From: Brachypodium distachyon
Taxonomy: Eukaryota; Streptophyta; Magnoliopsida; Poales; Poaceae
Length of the DNA stretch: 64,000 nt
Direction of reading: 5' to 3'
Assembly (NCBI RefSeq): GCF_000005505.3
Contig: NC_016133.3
Location: 13,330,001 to 13,394,000 of the forward strand
Shown one piece after another: positions 33,223 through 45,780 of the stretch. The notes under the pieces were generated by a model that worked only from the letters and a program-made list of their open reading frames with translations, searched no databases and was not told the DNA's origin. Both the position numbers and the translations under genes were made by a program. Every line of letters starts with the position of its first letter. The stretch's first letter is position 1.

Positions 33223-36127
33223 CTGCTCCGTCTGTTCCGATATTCTTGTCATATTCTTGTCCCAACCATTTCACAAACACAATTTTATAAAAACAACCTC
33301 CGAATTAAAATAATTACAGGTCAATTAATACAAAGTTTGAAATTCAAATCTCTGCCTGCGCACTCCAGGTCGCCCTGCGCTCTCCCCAGGTCGCCTCCTC
33401 CTTCCCCTCTGCAGGTCGCCTGCTCCTTCCCCTCTCCAGTCCTGCGTCCAACTTCCTCCAACTTCCTCTACAGCGGAACTGCGCCATCCTCCAGTCCGCT
33501 TGTGTCCAGCCTCCAGGCCTCCGCTTGTCTCTAGTCTCCATGCCCATACCAAATCTTAACTCCAGTCCACCTGAAGATGATGCTGGAGCCAATTTGGAAG
33601 ATGAGGAGCTAGGTGGAGCCAATTTGGAAGATCAGGTGGAGCCAGGTACAGAGCATGAGTAACTCCCGCGTCAGAACAAAGAAAATTATCATTTGCCCAT
33701 ATAGATTTTGAAATTGCTCCTACTACAGCGAGTACTCCATGTATAAACATAAAAGGAACACAGATTTAACATGTTGATCAGGTATTCTGAACACAGATTT
33801 GTACAGGTGGAGGAAGATGATCAAATCAACCATTTCTCAGCTTAAATTGTTCATCATGTTGAGAACACAGCACCTTTTAATTGTTTAGCATGTTCAGAGC
33901 ACAGCTCTAAATGTTCAGAATATATTAGCTTTAGATTGGAGTAGTTGTAACCATTAGAGTTCTTGTTATGAATAGTTGTAACCATACACACATCATCTTT
34001 TAATTGTTCAGCATGTTCAGAACACAACTCTAATTGTTCAAATTGCTTCTATATACTCCCATAGATTTGTGTTCTTGGTCAGCAAATTATTCAGCAGGTA
34101 ACAGTACTCCAAATACAGATTGTTCTTGTTCAGATTTGTTCAAATTATCCATGCACACACATATACACATACACACAGTTTCAGGTAACAGTATATCTAC
34201 ACCTACCGTAATAGGAGTACAGTATATTCTGAACATTACTCCTATATACTCCTACTGTAGGAGTATATCTATAGGATATGTACTCCTATATACTGAGAGA
34301 AGAGAGAAGAGATTGAGAGAGAAGAAAAGAGAGTATATATTCCTATAGTAATCAGAAGATAGATGTGCAACAAGCATATATATTCAGCAACCACACTACT
34401 TAGAAAGCTTCATTGCACTAAAAAGACGTCATTCTTACTCAAGTTCAGGTTTAAGCAATCTTAATTAACAAGTTCAGATTTGGTTCAGGTTTAAGCAATC
34501 TTAATTAAACATGCACAGAGGCATAGCTAAACATGTCATTTGAGAGAGAAGAGAAGTTAATTCAGAAGAGAGAAGAATACACCTACAGATTTGGTTCAGG
34601 TTTAAGCAATCTTAATTAAACATGCACAGAGGCATAGCTAAACATGTCATTTGAGAGAGAAGAGAAGTTAATTCAGAAGAGAGAAGAATACACCTACAGA
34701 ATACTCCTAGCAGACAGCATGCATACATGTACACAGAGAAAGGCAAAGCATATGAGAACTTATCTTAGGAGTAGGAGTAGATCTTGTAGAGCAGTACCCA
34801 ATGCTCCACCTGTAGATGGTGTTGAAAAAAAAAACTTCAAGTACTCCCAATCAGAAACTTTAAGCATATATCATGGACAGCTGAAAGTAAATGCACAATC
34901 AAAGGCAAATCAACTTCTGAAAAAAAAAAGGCAAATGCAACTCACTTCTGTAGCCTCTTCTGGATCCTCACACTCCTCTGAATAAATATTATGTTTTCAG
35001 CAAGAACAGATGGAGTCGTAGCAACAACAAATGGACTATTAGCAAAACCAGCAAATCAGTAGATGGACTACTAGCAAAATCTGCACCAGATCATGGTGTA
35101 CATTAACAATAATTATAAAGATCACAGAGCATAGCAAAAATAGAAACAAAAACAAGAACATATTTTTTACAAATGCTACTACTAGCAAAATCTGCACCAG
35201 ATCATGGAGTACTTAGAGAGCTTTCTGAATTGATTTGTGCACTTAAACAGTACTCCTAGCTAAGCTAGATGAGTATGCTAATCTGAATTTCTGAATGAAT
35301 ACTGCACTTCAACTAGAACAAGAACAGAGCAACGACATCTCAGAAAAAGAAAATAACAGGACCAAAGTACTCCTACCTAAGTGCACAGTACGTGTACATC
35401 ATTTGAACAAGAACAGAGTACTCATGCTAAACAAGAATAGAGCCAACGCGCAACAAAAATGAACAAGAACAGAGTACCTTGAGCCGTTGTTCCTCGTCCT
35501 GCCGTGGCCTGGAGAAGCTGCTCCTCGTCATCGTGGCCGTCTTGAGGAGCTGCTCCTCGTGGTCGCCTCCTTGAGGAGCTGCTGCTCGTCCCGCCGCCGC
35601 CTTGAGGAGCTGCTCCTTGTCGCGCCGCCGCCTCCTCATCCAGCCGTCGCCTTGAGGAGCTGCTCCTTGTCCCCTTTTCTCGTCGAGCCGCCGCCAGCGG
35701 ATCCGGGCTCCTACTCCTCCTCGGGCTGCAGCGACAGCGGCCACGGCTCCGCCTCCTCCCCTTTGAGCACCGTCACGACGACGACCGGATCCGGTCTCAT
35801 AGCCAACGGATCCGTTGAGATTCAACTCGTTCTTGGTCCGAGCGAGCTTCTTCGCACGCGACGACGACGAGGAAAAATCGCTGAGGAGATGAGAGGGGAA
35901 GGTGGAGGGGAGCACGACGGAGAAGAGATGGACAAGTGGAGGGGAGCGTTGCGGAGGCGACCAGAGAGGAAATGGAGAGCGGCGGCGAGGGGGAAGTGGG
36001 GAGGAGATCGGGGGAGCTGGGCTTGGGCGGAATACCTAAGAGAGAGGAGCGCGGAGCAACGCTGTACAAAACGGAGGTTTTTTTTTGCAAAAGTGCCATC
36101 GCGACAAGAATATCGGAACGGAGAGAG
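33223..36127. mobile_element. Large non-autonomous mariner/Stowaway-type element (2.9 kb)
   Basis: The terminal inverted repeats are CTGCTCCGTCTGTTCCGATATTCTTGTC at the left and, read in reverse at the right, CTCTCTCCGTTCCGATATTCTTGTC, each bordered by TA (33221-33222, 36128-36129). Both tips match grass Stowaway/mariner ends. No D-D-D transposase is encoded. The right 700 bases are GC-rich and coding-like on the minus strand (an AAG/GTACTC donor near 35478 and a CAG acceptor near 34982). The left 400 bases hold a short plus-strand frame with a duplicated GANLED motif near 33593. These may be leader or captured host fragments. Confidence 0.75.
34475..34696 (+). repeat. Perfect 111-bp tandem duplication
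   Basis: Bases 34475-34585 recur as 34586-34696 with no difference that I can see. The unit starts CAGATTTGGTTCAGG and ends ATACACCTA. It lies inside the mariner-like element. Such identity implies a recent event. Confidence 0.9.
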
Positions 36128-36654
36128 TAGTTGATTTCCTATATATATTTAAAATGATGTGTAGTTTTAATATTTTGTCAGATTCATGATCCGTTTTTAC
36201 CATTGGAATCGTATTGACGAGAGCTTCAAAACAAGATCCTAATATATTATGTTTCGAAAAAAATCTAACCATTTTATTATAACATAATAATGCACAAATT
36301 ACCATCCTAGTGTGGAATAAGTTACCACGTGACAAGTTATTTAGCACGATGATAACTCACTTTTGTATATTATTGAATGGTAACTATATATATTATTTGA
36401 TGACGACTTAACAAATACACGGTTTAAGAGTTAAAACATTTTGAATTTTGAAATATGGGATGTCTTGGCGTGCGATGGTGGCACCCATCTTAACATGCGT
36501 ACCACTGCGTGGGCTAAGTGCATGCCTATGCATATCTACTTGTATGCATGTAGTTTTAATTTAAAAATGAAAATGCTTTAATTCTTAAATCGTATACTTG
36601 ATTTACGCTTGGTCTTCAAATTTAGATCACATATTTAATTTTACAACATTTTTA

Positions 36655-37320
36655 TTGCTTAAAAATTACCACCCAATAATCTATTATGTTGCCATCATAT
36701 TTTGTATCAAATTGCCACGCCGACAACTTTATTATGGGCTAAAAGTTACCATCCTAGTTCGTATCAAGTTACCACATCGACAATTTTTTTATGGCTTAAA
36801 ATTACCATTCAATAATATATGAAGTTGTCATCCTATTTTCTATCAAATTGCAACGTCGACAACTTTTTTATGGCTTAAAAATTACCATCCAAATAAATAT
36901 ATGAAGTTGCCATCCTATTTTCAAATTGCCACGTCGAAAACATTTTTTTGCCTTAAAAATTACCATCCAAATAAATATATGAAGTTGCCATCCTATTTTC
37001 TATCAAATTGCCACGTCGACAACTTTTTTATGGCTTAAAAATTACCATCCAAATAAATATATGAAGTTGCCGTCCTATTATCTATCAAGTTGCCATGTCC
37101 ACAACTGTTTTATGGCTTAAAAATTACCATCCAAATAATATATGAAGTTGCCATCATATTTTGTACCAAGTTACCATGCCGACAACTTTTTTATGATTTA
37201 AAAATTACTATTCAAATAATATATGAAGTTGACATCCTATTTTGTATGAAGTTACCATGTCAACTACTTTTAATGGCTAAAAAATTACCATCCAGTATGA
37301 AGTTGCCATCCTATTCACCG
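36655..37320 (+). repeat. Minisatellite, about eight units of about 81 bp
   Basis: Repeated unit with core GAAGTTGCCATCCTATTTT, TATCAAATTGCCACGTCGAC and TTTTTATGGCTTAAAAATTA. Unit starts (GTTGCC or variant) at about 36688, 36824, 36906, 36984, 37066, 37147 and 37228. It forms the core of the MULE-like inverted-repeat element. Confidence 0.88.
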
Positions 37321-38190
37321 TGTTAGTTTAAATTTACCATATGGTAAAGAAAATATAGGATAGTAACTTGTGTACTATCATTTGGTAATAGAAGAGTTCG
37401 AAAAAAGATCCGTCAAAGTGTCTGAGTGAGATATTATTTTGAAGTTCTATCGATACGAATCCAATGATATAAATGGACCATGAATTGGATGGACGATTTA
37501 AGCTACAAAACATTTTAAATGATCAAAAATCAACTTTTTGTGTTTCTCCTTCATGTGTGCTTATAGCACACTTTGAAAGTGCACGCATGCAAATCACAGC
37601 TGCTGCATCAAAAAACAGCCCGTGATGATTGAAGGCACCGACCGGCCGGCTATCGTGCAAAGAAGCAGCAGCATGCAGTACAGAGCTTTGTTCCTTTGGT
37701 TGCATGGAGCCGTACGCGCTAGCTCACTATCGCGCGTACGCCGCGCTGTAGTGCATCTCAAAGAAAAAAGCACAAAAGCAAATGTGGTAAGGGGGCTGTT
37801 ATAACTATTTTACTAACGGGATAATTAATAAAGTCATTCGTGATGGTATTTCCTAAAAACGAAAAAAAAATTAAAATTTGATTTAGGACAAAATTAGAAT
37901 ATCGTATAATTTGAAAAGAAGAGAGCAGTCGATTTTTTTTTGCGGGAGAAGATCTATCAACCTCCTTGAGGTGCTTTGCGCCCTTTCAATCAAAAAGGCT
38001 GCATAGGCTCCTACTATTGATTCAATCCCTTCCACACCTGTCGGATGGAACGCAGTCCCTTGATCGGTCTTTACCAACTGGAACTGGAAACCGATTAACG
38101 TCTTCTTTGTTTTGTGGGATTTAAGAAAACATAAATTGTATTTTCTCTGATCCATAATAAATATCTCAGGTTTAGTACAACTTTATACTA

Positions 38191-38277
38191 CTCCTTCCGT
38201 TCCATATTAGCTGGCGCTGATTTAGTACAAACTAAGGAAGTAACTTTGTACTAAATCTGAGACAATCGGAGGGAGTA
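38191..38277. mobile_element. Stowaway MITE
   Basis: 87 bp with CTCCTTCCGTTCCATATTAG at the left and GACAATCGGAGGGAG at the right. The inner GATTTAGTACAAA / TTTGTACTAAATC pair is perfectly inverted. Confidence 0.85.
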
Positions 38278-39171
38278 AGAAATTAGTACGATGCCTGCCT
38301 CCACATTCAGTCTTGACGTAATCCTCTTTCGGTTTAGGTCATCCGTATCTCTCAATGCCTGCCTGCCTCAGCCCCTTCTTCTGTGCCCTTGTTGGCCTGC
38401 GCCGACCTGGATGGAGGTTGGTCGACGCTCCCACCGTAGCGATCAACTAGTTTCGCATAACATCAGGCAGCAGAGTAGCCTTTACCTGAGCCTGGAGCAT
38501 CAACGAACCCTGAGCTGCCGCCACTTCGGTTTCCATAGCGCTAAAAAAATAAATTTAAATTTGATCAAGATTATAGGAAAAATGTGTTAATACCTACTCC
38601 ATTCGTTCCTAAATATAAGATGTTCTACCTTTGTCGTAAGCCAAGTTTATACAATCTTCGTACTATATTGTTGACTTAATCAGTATATATCATCGTATTA
38701 TACTATACTTATTTGTCACATGGAACATAAGTGTTTCCAGAAAATAAAACAAGCCATTTGAAGTTTTGATAAATACAAAGAAATGTGGGATATCATATTG
38801 TATGAGATGTGCATCATTAAATTTTGGTAAAACGAAAATACTTCCAATCTAGATTTCTAATTGTACACCACTCTTTTTTGTGCGGTACACATATGGACAT
38901 AATTTTTTACTAGAATTTGTACGTTTACACATTGTCAAACAAAATACATTTATCATTTTCCAAATAAGTGCTTGTAGGTGGGCAACCTGCACATGCACCC
39001 TGTCCTGGTCCTAGGTGCACCAACACATTTTCCTTGGCTCCAACTGAAACTGCTGGAACAGCCAGGAAAGTGGCCCAGCTCCACTGCTCCCAAACATCCA
39101 GCATTTCAGCTCAATACATTTAACATGTACACTGCAAAGTTATGGCTGAATTGAATTCGTTTCTTTCCAGG

Positions 39172-39428
39172 TCATGCAATAGACAATCGGCAGTGCTTAA
39201 TCCAACTGTAAACTGAACGTGGAATACTGGAATCTGGTGTAGTGTGGTGAGGGCATCCTCCATTCTTCTCAACATATGTATGGTTCTGAATAGAAATGCC
39301 TGGAGAAAGAACGGCCCAAGGGTCTGAAAATCCTATGCCGGTGAAAACCGAGGGCTGACAAGAGGATACCGGAGCAGTATGTGCATACGGCTCCTGGCTC
39401 TCATAGAAACCACTGGAGCATTTGGTTC
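39172..39428 (-). CDS. Possible orphan terminal exon (unidentified)
   Basis: An open stretch of 85 codons follows a good acceptor (CCCTTCTTTCAG at 39429-39440, minus strand) and reads GTKCSSGFYESQEPYAHTAP, then a hydrophilic tail ending WIKHCRLSIA. Composition looks protein-like but no family is recognised. It could be an alternative 3' exon or untranslated exon of the NLR upstream, or a gene relic. Confidence 0.2.
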
Positions 39429-40561
39429 CTGAAAGAAGGGGAGATGTTACCAACATGAGTTCAAAGTATGGCTTGTCAGCACCTAGGCGGATCTCTGTGC
39501 AACGTGTAGGTATGGTGCAGTAGAGAATTCGTGTTTCAGATTATAGAAAAAATGCTATGTGCCAGTGAAATTTGGACTGGGAACACACTGTAAGTGGAAG
39601 AAAATTGTGTCGAGTACTGAGTACCATTTTCAGTCCATCCGCTGGTTAGAAGCAACTAACTGCACACAAATATGTTGTTCACATTGGGAATTCAAAAGGA
39701 ATTATGAAAACTGTCCACTCCAAAGAGGTAAAAATGAGGAGCTTTCATTCTCCTTTCCTTTTTCTCTCTTTTTTTTTCTTTAGGTAGCTTAGCTTTGTTT
39801 TTCTTCTTTCTTTGGTTTGTTCAGGCTGTAAGGTTCACGTCATCTTGATGCTTTCTTCTAATACAAAATGACACTCATATGTGTGTATGTTCGGAAAAAA
39901 AAGGGTACAATTTGGGGCGATAGATACCAACTTATTAAAAAAAGCTGAGCTCGAGTGGCAAATGCATGGTTTATAAGAAATAAAATAGTACTCCTAGTAG
40001 TTTTCGAGTAGTATTTCATCATGAGAAATTATATCTCTTAATCGTCAATATAACCATTGTGTCTCACAGTTTCTTGAATACAATAATTCATCAAATACCA
40101 CAGAAGAGATCAGGAAATAGAATCATATTCGCACCTGAGATTGTAGTGACAGTCTCCAATAAGGTAGAGTTGTCCTGCATAAGAACTGTTATGGAAGCAA
40201 ATCAAGTAGCTGCTGTCACAAAAAAGAGCAGCTTTTATGTCACAAATCCAGCTGAAGAATCAGCACCATAGTGAATAGATATTGACCCCACCTGAAGGAA
40301 CAAGAAGATATTCTTTGTGAGTTAATAGAAAAAACATGGAACTGAAGGTGAATAGGAAATAATTAGAGAAGATTTATAATGATCATTACAAATTAATTCA
40401 AGAAAGTTGGAAGATAATTTCCATTTACCCCTTGACAAGAATCCAACTCTAACCTTCTGCATTTTTGTGTGTAGTGTCCGGTGTAGCTTCCCTGAACTTC
40501 ATCCAAATTGGAGACATGCGAAACAGCTTCCAACTGAAAATCTTCAAGACCTCCGACTCAG

Positions 40562-43500
40562 TTACATATATATTTGTGTCATCCTTTTGATGTTTCTAAC
40601 CTTGTTGCATTCTTCCTTTAACTCCTCACTGCAGTCCCAGACCCAGAAATCTCTCAGGGCAGGTGGCATGCCACACTCTGGCAGTGACTTAATGCTCGGA
40701 CAGGACTTGATCTCTAACTTGCTAAGAGAGCTCAAACGATGCAGATCATCCGGGAGAGACTGGAGATTCTTGCAGGAACCGATCACCATCTCTTCCAGGG
40801 AAGGTGGCAGACGCTGCTCTTGCAGTGAAAGGATGCCTGTACAACACAAGATCTCTAACTTCCTGAAGGAGTGGAGACAATTCAGGCTTGCAGGTAGAGA
40901 CTGCAGACTGCCACAATCACTGATGTGCAACTCTTCCAGGGAAGCTGGTAGGGCTACTTCTTCCAGTGACTCAATGCTTTCGCATGATTTGATTGCTAGC
41001 TTCTTGAGGGAAGGAAGGAGATGCAGTGTTGCTGGTAATGAGCGGAGTTTATTGTAGGAGTTGAACTCGAGCTCTGTGAGGGAGGTAAGGAGTAGGAAAA
41101 CTTCATTTGGATCCTCCATTGTGGAGTTGCTGTCTTCATCATCTTCATAAAACAGAAAGCCTAGCCTCCCAAGGGACGTGAGAAATTTACAACTGCAGCT
41201 TGTCAGCAAGGAGAGATCATCTGTCCAGATCCTTTCCAGTTGTGGGAAGAAAAGGCCATGACCTACCCTCTCCAGCTCTTGCATTGCAGGACTCCAAGCA
41301 CTCCAAAAGTCAGGACTGCTGTAAACTTGAACAGATCTCAAGTTGATGCATGTTTGCAAGCCTTGTACAGAAGACAACGCTCCGCAGCAGTGGATTCTTA
41401 CCTCTTCCAGTGCCGTGCACGAGTGCAGATCAAGAGATTCTAGATCTGAGCTCTCGGTTATGCCCAGGTCCTTCAAACAGGTGAGGCTTGAGAGCGACAG
41501 CAACTTCTGAGTAACACCATCAAGCACCAGTTCTTGCAATGATGGTGGAAGGAGGATGTTTCTGCTCAAGCTTCCACCGTCTTCCTCCATCTCTTCAGGC
41601 ATCAAAGACGACAGGAGCTTGGGGCAGTCTCCAATCCTTAACTTCTCAAGGGAGATGAGCCCTCCAAGTCCTTCAATGTTTCCACAATAGAGTTCTACGC
41701 AATTTGTGACATATAACTCCTTTAAAGATGTCAATGAACCAGGTGAAATCAGCACCATGCACTCATCATCTGCTGCCCCTGCACATTCACCCATCTCCAG
41801 GTAGGACAGAGATGGTAAAAGTGACAACACATGACCAAACCAATTCCCTCTGATGCAGCATGACTCGATTGTAAGCGTCTCAAGAGCTAGCAATGGACGA
41901 TCTCTCATGTAGTCTTGCTCTTCTTGAGTAGCAGGCATTGAGAGGAGGTTGGGGCAATCGACAAAGTTCAATTTCTTCAAAGACTTGAGTTGCCAGAATG
42001 CCCCCGCCCATGAAAACCATGTGAGGTTTGAGCAGTTTATGAGAGTGAGTTCGTATAATGTTCCTAGATTATGCATGGCTAAGACTCCATTTGGAGTTCT
42101 CAATTGGTTACTACCATGCAGGATCAGTGTCTGATAATATGACAAACTCTTAAACTGATAATATGACAAACTCTCATATAATGCTGACCCAACATTTACG
42201 GTTGTCATTTTCAATACCTTGGGTCCAAGAGGAAGGGGAGGTAACGACATTAGCAGGGGACAATCATGAATGATCAAACTGTAGAGAACAGGAAACACAT
42301 GAATAGCGACAGTTTGGGAGGCAGAGTAACATGACAGTGGAAGTTCTCTTAGTTTTGGGCAACCTTTAATTTCAAGAACATGTAGCTCAGAAGCTAGTAA
42401 TGGGAGATCATCCCTAACGATCCACCTTTCTAGTTCTTCCACTTCCTCAATAATCAGTTCCTCTAAAGAATGGGTTGACATGTCCGTTGTACCGCAAATT
42501 CTTACCAGATGTAGTTTCTTCAGACACTTCAGGTGCACAAAAGGTGGTAGAGTCCTCAAAAACTGGCAATCTTCTAAATAGATCGATCGCAAACGGATAA
42601 GTGGTGAAGCCTCTCCTAACCATGTTGGAGGTGTAGCACTCCTGTACCCACTGATCTGAAGATGGTTTAGGTCCGGATGTGGTTGAAGTCCCTCAAGTAC
42701 CTCCTTTATGGCATCAGGATTAGCAGACACCCTACTAGCATCCCAGCTCAAGCACAAGTTTCTTAAGTGTTTTCTATCCAGAAGCCTGGCATTGTTTGCC
42801 TCTTCCTTGCTTTCTAGGTTCTCGAGGCCAAAAATGCATAGTGAGCCAAGCTCTAACAGATTCCCCAACTGTGCTATCCAAAAACCAGCTTTCTTTCTGA
42901 CCATGAACTGGCGCAGCTCTTGAAGAGAAGTTAATTTGCTAACATTTGATATCTCTGAATGGCTTTCCTCATGACAAATGAAATGGCGCAGGTTGACAAG
43001 ATTAGAGAAGCTTTTTGTCAAGTTAGAAAGATGGCAGTCTACTCCTACAGTCAGAAATTGCAAGCGGTAAAGTGCGCACAGCTCTTTAGGAAATTGCCGA
43101 TCAAATCTTTCAAACCAAGGATTGTGTTTGTCATTCTCTTGTTTGGTTGCTCGTAAATAGCGAAGATGAATGCAATGCCCAAAGCCAGATAGAATGTCCC
43201 CATCATCTTCAAATCCTGATAGCCGCAATGTACGCAAATTCTGTGTCACATCGGTCATAAAGTGAAAGTTCTTAACAAATGTGGAACCAAAACTGCCAAA
43301 GAGCATGAAGGACACGAGCTTGTTGGATTGCAGTGAAGTCAATTGAACCATATCTTTCTCAAAGTCTGAATACTGTGATGTAGCAATTATAGACAAATGT
43401 TGAATTGTTGGTGGCATTTGTTGGCACTGAGAACCATCCATAGTAAAGCATTCTTTTGATGAAACACCCTGAGCTAGGTCATGCATCAAGTCATGCATTA

Positions 43501-45103
43501 GGAAGTGGATATCAGTTCGGTCTTTATCTAGTTTCTCGAAGAAGCCCAGATTCACTAAATCATCAAGGTATTCAGACCCAATTTCTTCAAGCCTTCTATT
43601 ATCACTTGCAGGATATACAAACCCTTGAGAAATCCAAAGATAGACCAAGTCCTCTGCATAAATCTGATAGCTTTTGGGAAACAATGAACAATATGAGAAG
43701 CATCGCCGCAGATGGAAGGGCAGATAGTCATAACTGAACTTCAGAATTGCTATTATACCTTCAGTATCTTGATGTGATATCCACTCTTTTCTCTCTAAAA
43801 TTCTTGTCCATCGCTCAACACTGATATCTTTCCGCAGTAAGCCCCCTACACTTTTAGCTGCCAGCGGATAACCCTTTAGTCTATCAGCTATTTGCCTCCC
43901 AATACGGTGCAACTTCTTATGCCCCTTTTCTTTACCAAATGCATATGCTCTGAAACAGTCCCAGAAAGCTTCACTTTCAAGACCATCCAATGCAACAGAG
44001 TCCAATGCACCAACAGACTTCGCGACAGATTGGTTTCGAGTAGTCGCTAAGATCGCATTACCTTCCCCTTGCTGGTTAGACCTCAATGGAGCCACAAGCT
44101 GGCTCCACTCGTTGCTGTCCTTGATATCCCATATGTCATCTAAAACTAGCAAAACTCTGCTGCCCTTCAATGCATCTTTAAGTGCATCCTGAAGAATATT
44201 CAAATTTGCACCGCCTCCTTGGTCCATTCCAGTGATGCACTCTAACATCTGTCTGGTAAGCCTCACAGCATCAAAATTCAGGGAGACACATATCCAAATC
44301 TTCATATCAAAATAGGTTTCTATTCTGGGATCACTGAACACATACTGTGCCAACGCAGTCTTGCCAATACCACCATTACCAACAACAGGGAGAACCGTGA
44401 GGGTTTGGTTGCGATAGGCATCACTGGTCAACAACCTTATGATTTGATCCCTCTCATGGTCCCTCCCAAATATCTTCGTTACAGTGAGATACGGGGTCGT
44501 CAAGCGCTTTGTGCTTTCAGATCCATGCTTTGCGAGTGCAATGCCATCAAGCTCCTCCAGCTTGAGTGCATCACGTATGGCGCCAGTGAAATCCCCCAAT
44601 GACCTACTGATTTCACAGATCTGAGGCAACAGCTCATCGCTGTTGAGCTCAGCTCTTGCCACAGCCCGCATGATGGAACGTTCATATGCAGGAACCAACG
44701 CACTGATAGTACCTTGGTTATCCACATCAGCAGGAGAAACAAGACTAGAACCACCACAAGCATCACTGTTTCCACCGCCACTACCTCTGTTGACTTCATC
44801 ATCGTCACACAGAGAGTCATCAATTTCATCTAGCATCTCCTCATCAGTGTTGAATCCTGCTTGCACACGGAAGTAGTCGATCTCATCAAGAACCTCCTCG
44901 GCATCATAGATCAAACGCTGCAGCTGCGGCAAGGACTGCACCAGAGCCTCATTCCGGATTTCAATCTCCCGGGCAGCACCCAGCACCGCACCTGCGTTTC
45001 TCAGCTTCTCCTCGAGGGCAACAACACCGTCACCGAGGCCGACACGAGCTGCAAACACCTGCAGCGCGTTGTTGCCGGCTGCAACCGATGGTACAAGGGC
45101 CAT
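40562..45103 (-). CDS. CC-NB-ARC-LRR (CNL) disease-resistance protein, intronless, complete
   Basis: Intracellular immune receptor of 1513 aa in one uninterrupted frame. The coiled-coil domain (1-80) has an EDVID-like [11 protein letters not shown]. An unusual acidic then Gly/Ser-rich linker follows (about 85-130). NB-ARC motifs are all present: P-loop GNGGIGKT (242-249), kinase-2 LLVLDDIWD (318-326), RNBS-B ILATTRN (351), GLPL-like GYPLAAK (411), [14 protein letters not shown] (468) and MHD (536-538). About 25 irregular leucine-rich repeats run from about 570 to the C-terminus, the last ones with the LPxSLEEL--SCxSLQSLP pattern. A 24-bp in-frame tandem duplication gives LSYYQ-KSLSYYQ in the LRR (near 42135-42180). 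The pathogen target cannot be read from sequence. No stop or frameshift, so likely functional. Confidence 0.96.
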   Translation of the reverse strand: MALVPSVAAGNNALQVFAARVGLGDGVVALEEKLRNAGAVLGAAREIEIRNEALVQSLPQLQRLIYDAEEVLDEIDYFRVQAGFNTDEEMLDEIDDSLCDDDEVNRGSGGGNSDACGGSSLVSPADVDNQGTISALVPAYERSIMRAVARAELNSDELLPQICEISRSLGDFTGAIRDALKLEELDGIALAKHGSESTKRLTTPYLTVTKIFGRDHERDQIIRLLTSDAYRNQTLTVLPVVGNGGIGKTALAQYVFSDPRIETYFDMKIWICVSLNFDAVRLTRQMLECITGMDQGGGANLNILQDALKDALKGSRVLLVLDDIWDIKDSNEWSQLVAPLRSNQQGEGNAILATTRNQSVAKSVGALDSVALDGLESEAFWDCFRAYAFGKEKGHKKLHRIGRQIADRLKGYPLAAKSVGGLLRKDISVERWTRILERKEWISHQDTEGIIAILKFSYDYLPFHLRRCFSYCSLFPKSYQIYAEDLVYLWISQGFVYPASDNRRLEEIGSEYLDDLVNLGFFEKLDKDRTDIHFLMHDLMHDLAQGVSSKECFTMDGSQCQQMPPTIQHLSIIATSQYSDFEKDMVQLTSLQSNKLVSFMLFGSFGSTFVKNFHFMTDVTQNLRTLRLSGFEDDGDILSGFGHCIHLRYLRATKQENDKHNPWFERFDRQFPKELCALYRLQFLTVGVDCHLSNLTKSFSNLVNLRHFICHEESHSEISNVSKLTSLQELRQFMVRKKAGFWIAQLGNLLELGSLCIFGLENLESKEEANNARLLDRKHLRNLCLSWDASRVSANPDAIKEVLEGLQPHPDLNHLQISGYRSATPPTWLGEASPLIRLRSIYLEDCQFLRTLPPFVHLKCLKKLHLVRICGTTDMSTHSLEELIIEEVEELERWIVRDDLPLLASELHVLEIKGCPKLRELPLSCYSASQTVAIHVFPVLYSLIIHDCPLLMSLPPLPLGPKVLKMTTVNVGSALYESLSYYQFKSLSYYQTLILHGSNQLRTPNGVLAMHNLGTLYELTLINCSNLTWFSWAGAFWQLKSLKKLNFVDCPNLLSMPATQEEQDYMRDRPLLALETLTIESCCIRGNWFGHVLSLLPSLSYLEMGECAGAADDECMVLISPGSLTSLKELYVTNCVELYCGNIEGLGGLISLEKLRIGDCPKLLSSLMPEEMEEDGGSLSRNILLPPSLQELVLDGVTQKLLSLSSLTCLKDLGITESSDLESLDLHSCTALEEVRIHCCGALSSVQGLQTCINLRSVQVYSSPDFWSAWSPAMQELERVGHGLFFPQLERIWTDDLSLLTSCSCKFLTSLGRLGFLFYEDDEDSNSTMEDPNEVFLLLTSLTELEFNSYNKLRSLPATLHLLPSLKKLAIKSCESIESLEEVALPASLEELHISDCGSLQSLPASLNCLHSFRKLEILCCTGILSLQEQRLPPSLEEMVIGSCKNLQSLPDDLHRLSSLSKLEIKSCPSIKSLPECGMPPALRDFWVWDCSEELKEECNKVRNIKRMTQIYM

Positions 45104-45780
45104 GTTGTACAGACGGTTGCAAGAATGAGGGAGAACCGGAGAAGGAAGGAGAGATGGACAAAGAGGAATGGAAAAATATAGCGAGATGCACTATCAAAAA
45201 ACAATACAACATTGTTTAGGCCAGGTCGTCTGAGGCGCTCTGCAACAAAAGAACAGTTTTCTCGGAGGAAAAAAGGCGAATAAACCAAAGTGTCCACTGG
45301 GACAAGTTGGCCAATTAACAACTCGGCAGAAAATGCTTGCATATGCATAGAGACAGGGTCCATGTCAACTCCCGAACCCATCGCCATTGGTAGTGGAGTA
45401 GTACTAATTAACAATCAGGACAAGCAGAAGAAAGAAAAATGCCAAGAAACTCTACCGCTGCCAATACAAAAAAAGAAAACACACACACCAGCCGCTGCTC
45501 GCTGCTAGATCCTGTGCGCGCAACTGTTTGTTAACGGTCCAGGGAGAAGACGCTTAAGAATTGCCGGGTCGAGAGAAAATCTAACAAGAATCCTCTGAGC
45601 GCATTACGTCGAGCACGTCGTGGGCACTGGGCAGAGCACGTAACCGTCCTCGCGGCCGCCGTGAAAACCGCGCGATGAGCTGGTGTAGATTTTCGAGAAG
45701 AGATTGAATGCATGCAATGAGGACGCACCTGTAGAGGAGCGAGTCGAAAGAGCTTTTGCTTGCGCGCTTCCGACGCCATG
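45104..45780 (-). promoter_or_regulatory. NLR 5' region with a possible upstream exon and intron
   Basis: At 45729-45779 (minus) an ATG opens MASEARKQKLFRLAPLQ and ends in CTACAG followed by GTGCGT, a plausible donor. A pyrimidine-rich acceptor TTTTTTGATAG lies near 45190, and from there the sequence stays open in the NLR frame down to its ATG at 45103. This could be a 5' UTR intron or an N-terminal extension; the chosen NLR start at 45103 is the simpler reading. Confidence 0.3.

Larger units (their letters stand above)
33025..37811. mobile_element. MULE-like long-inverted-repeat element, split by a mariner-like insertion
   Basis: The right arm (about 37390-37811, read in reverse) matches a left arm made of two pieces, 33025-33220 and 36130-36290. 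Landmarks are TATACAGCCC vs TATAACAGCCCC at the tips, TTTGCATGCG in both, AGTTGATTT, and CAATG-ATA/ATGGT with CATGAAT further in. Direct repeats AAAAACGGG (33016-33024) and ACTAACGGG (37812-37820), 7 of 9 identical, look like a worn 9-bp Mutator-type target duplication. Without the 2.9-kb insert the element would be about 1.9 kb. It has no transposase. It lies 0.4 kb upstream of the coiled-coil gene's start. Confidence 0.6.
37821..40561. other. Intergenic region downstream of the NLR
   Basis: Contains a Stowaway MITE (38191-38277), a half-MITE-like CTCC-ATTCGTTCCTAAATATA end near 38600, and a possible orphan exon (39172-39428). Bases 40040-40560 may hold 3' UTR of the NLR. Nothing else is recognised. 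Confidence 0.4.

Noticed and set aside
36655..37320. CRISPR-like repeat array
   Set aside because: Units are contiguous with no unique spacers, in a plant nuclear genome; it is a minisatellite.
37883..38155. 90-codon minus-strand frame
   Set aside because: Looks like a fragment of repetitive DNA next to a MITE; no motif supports a gene.
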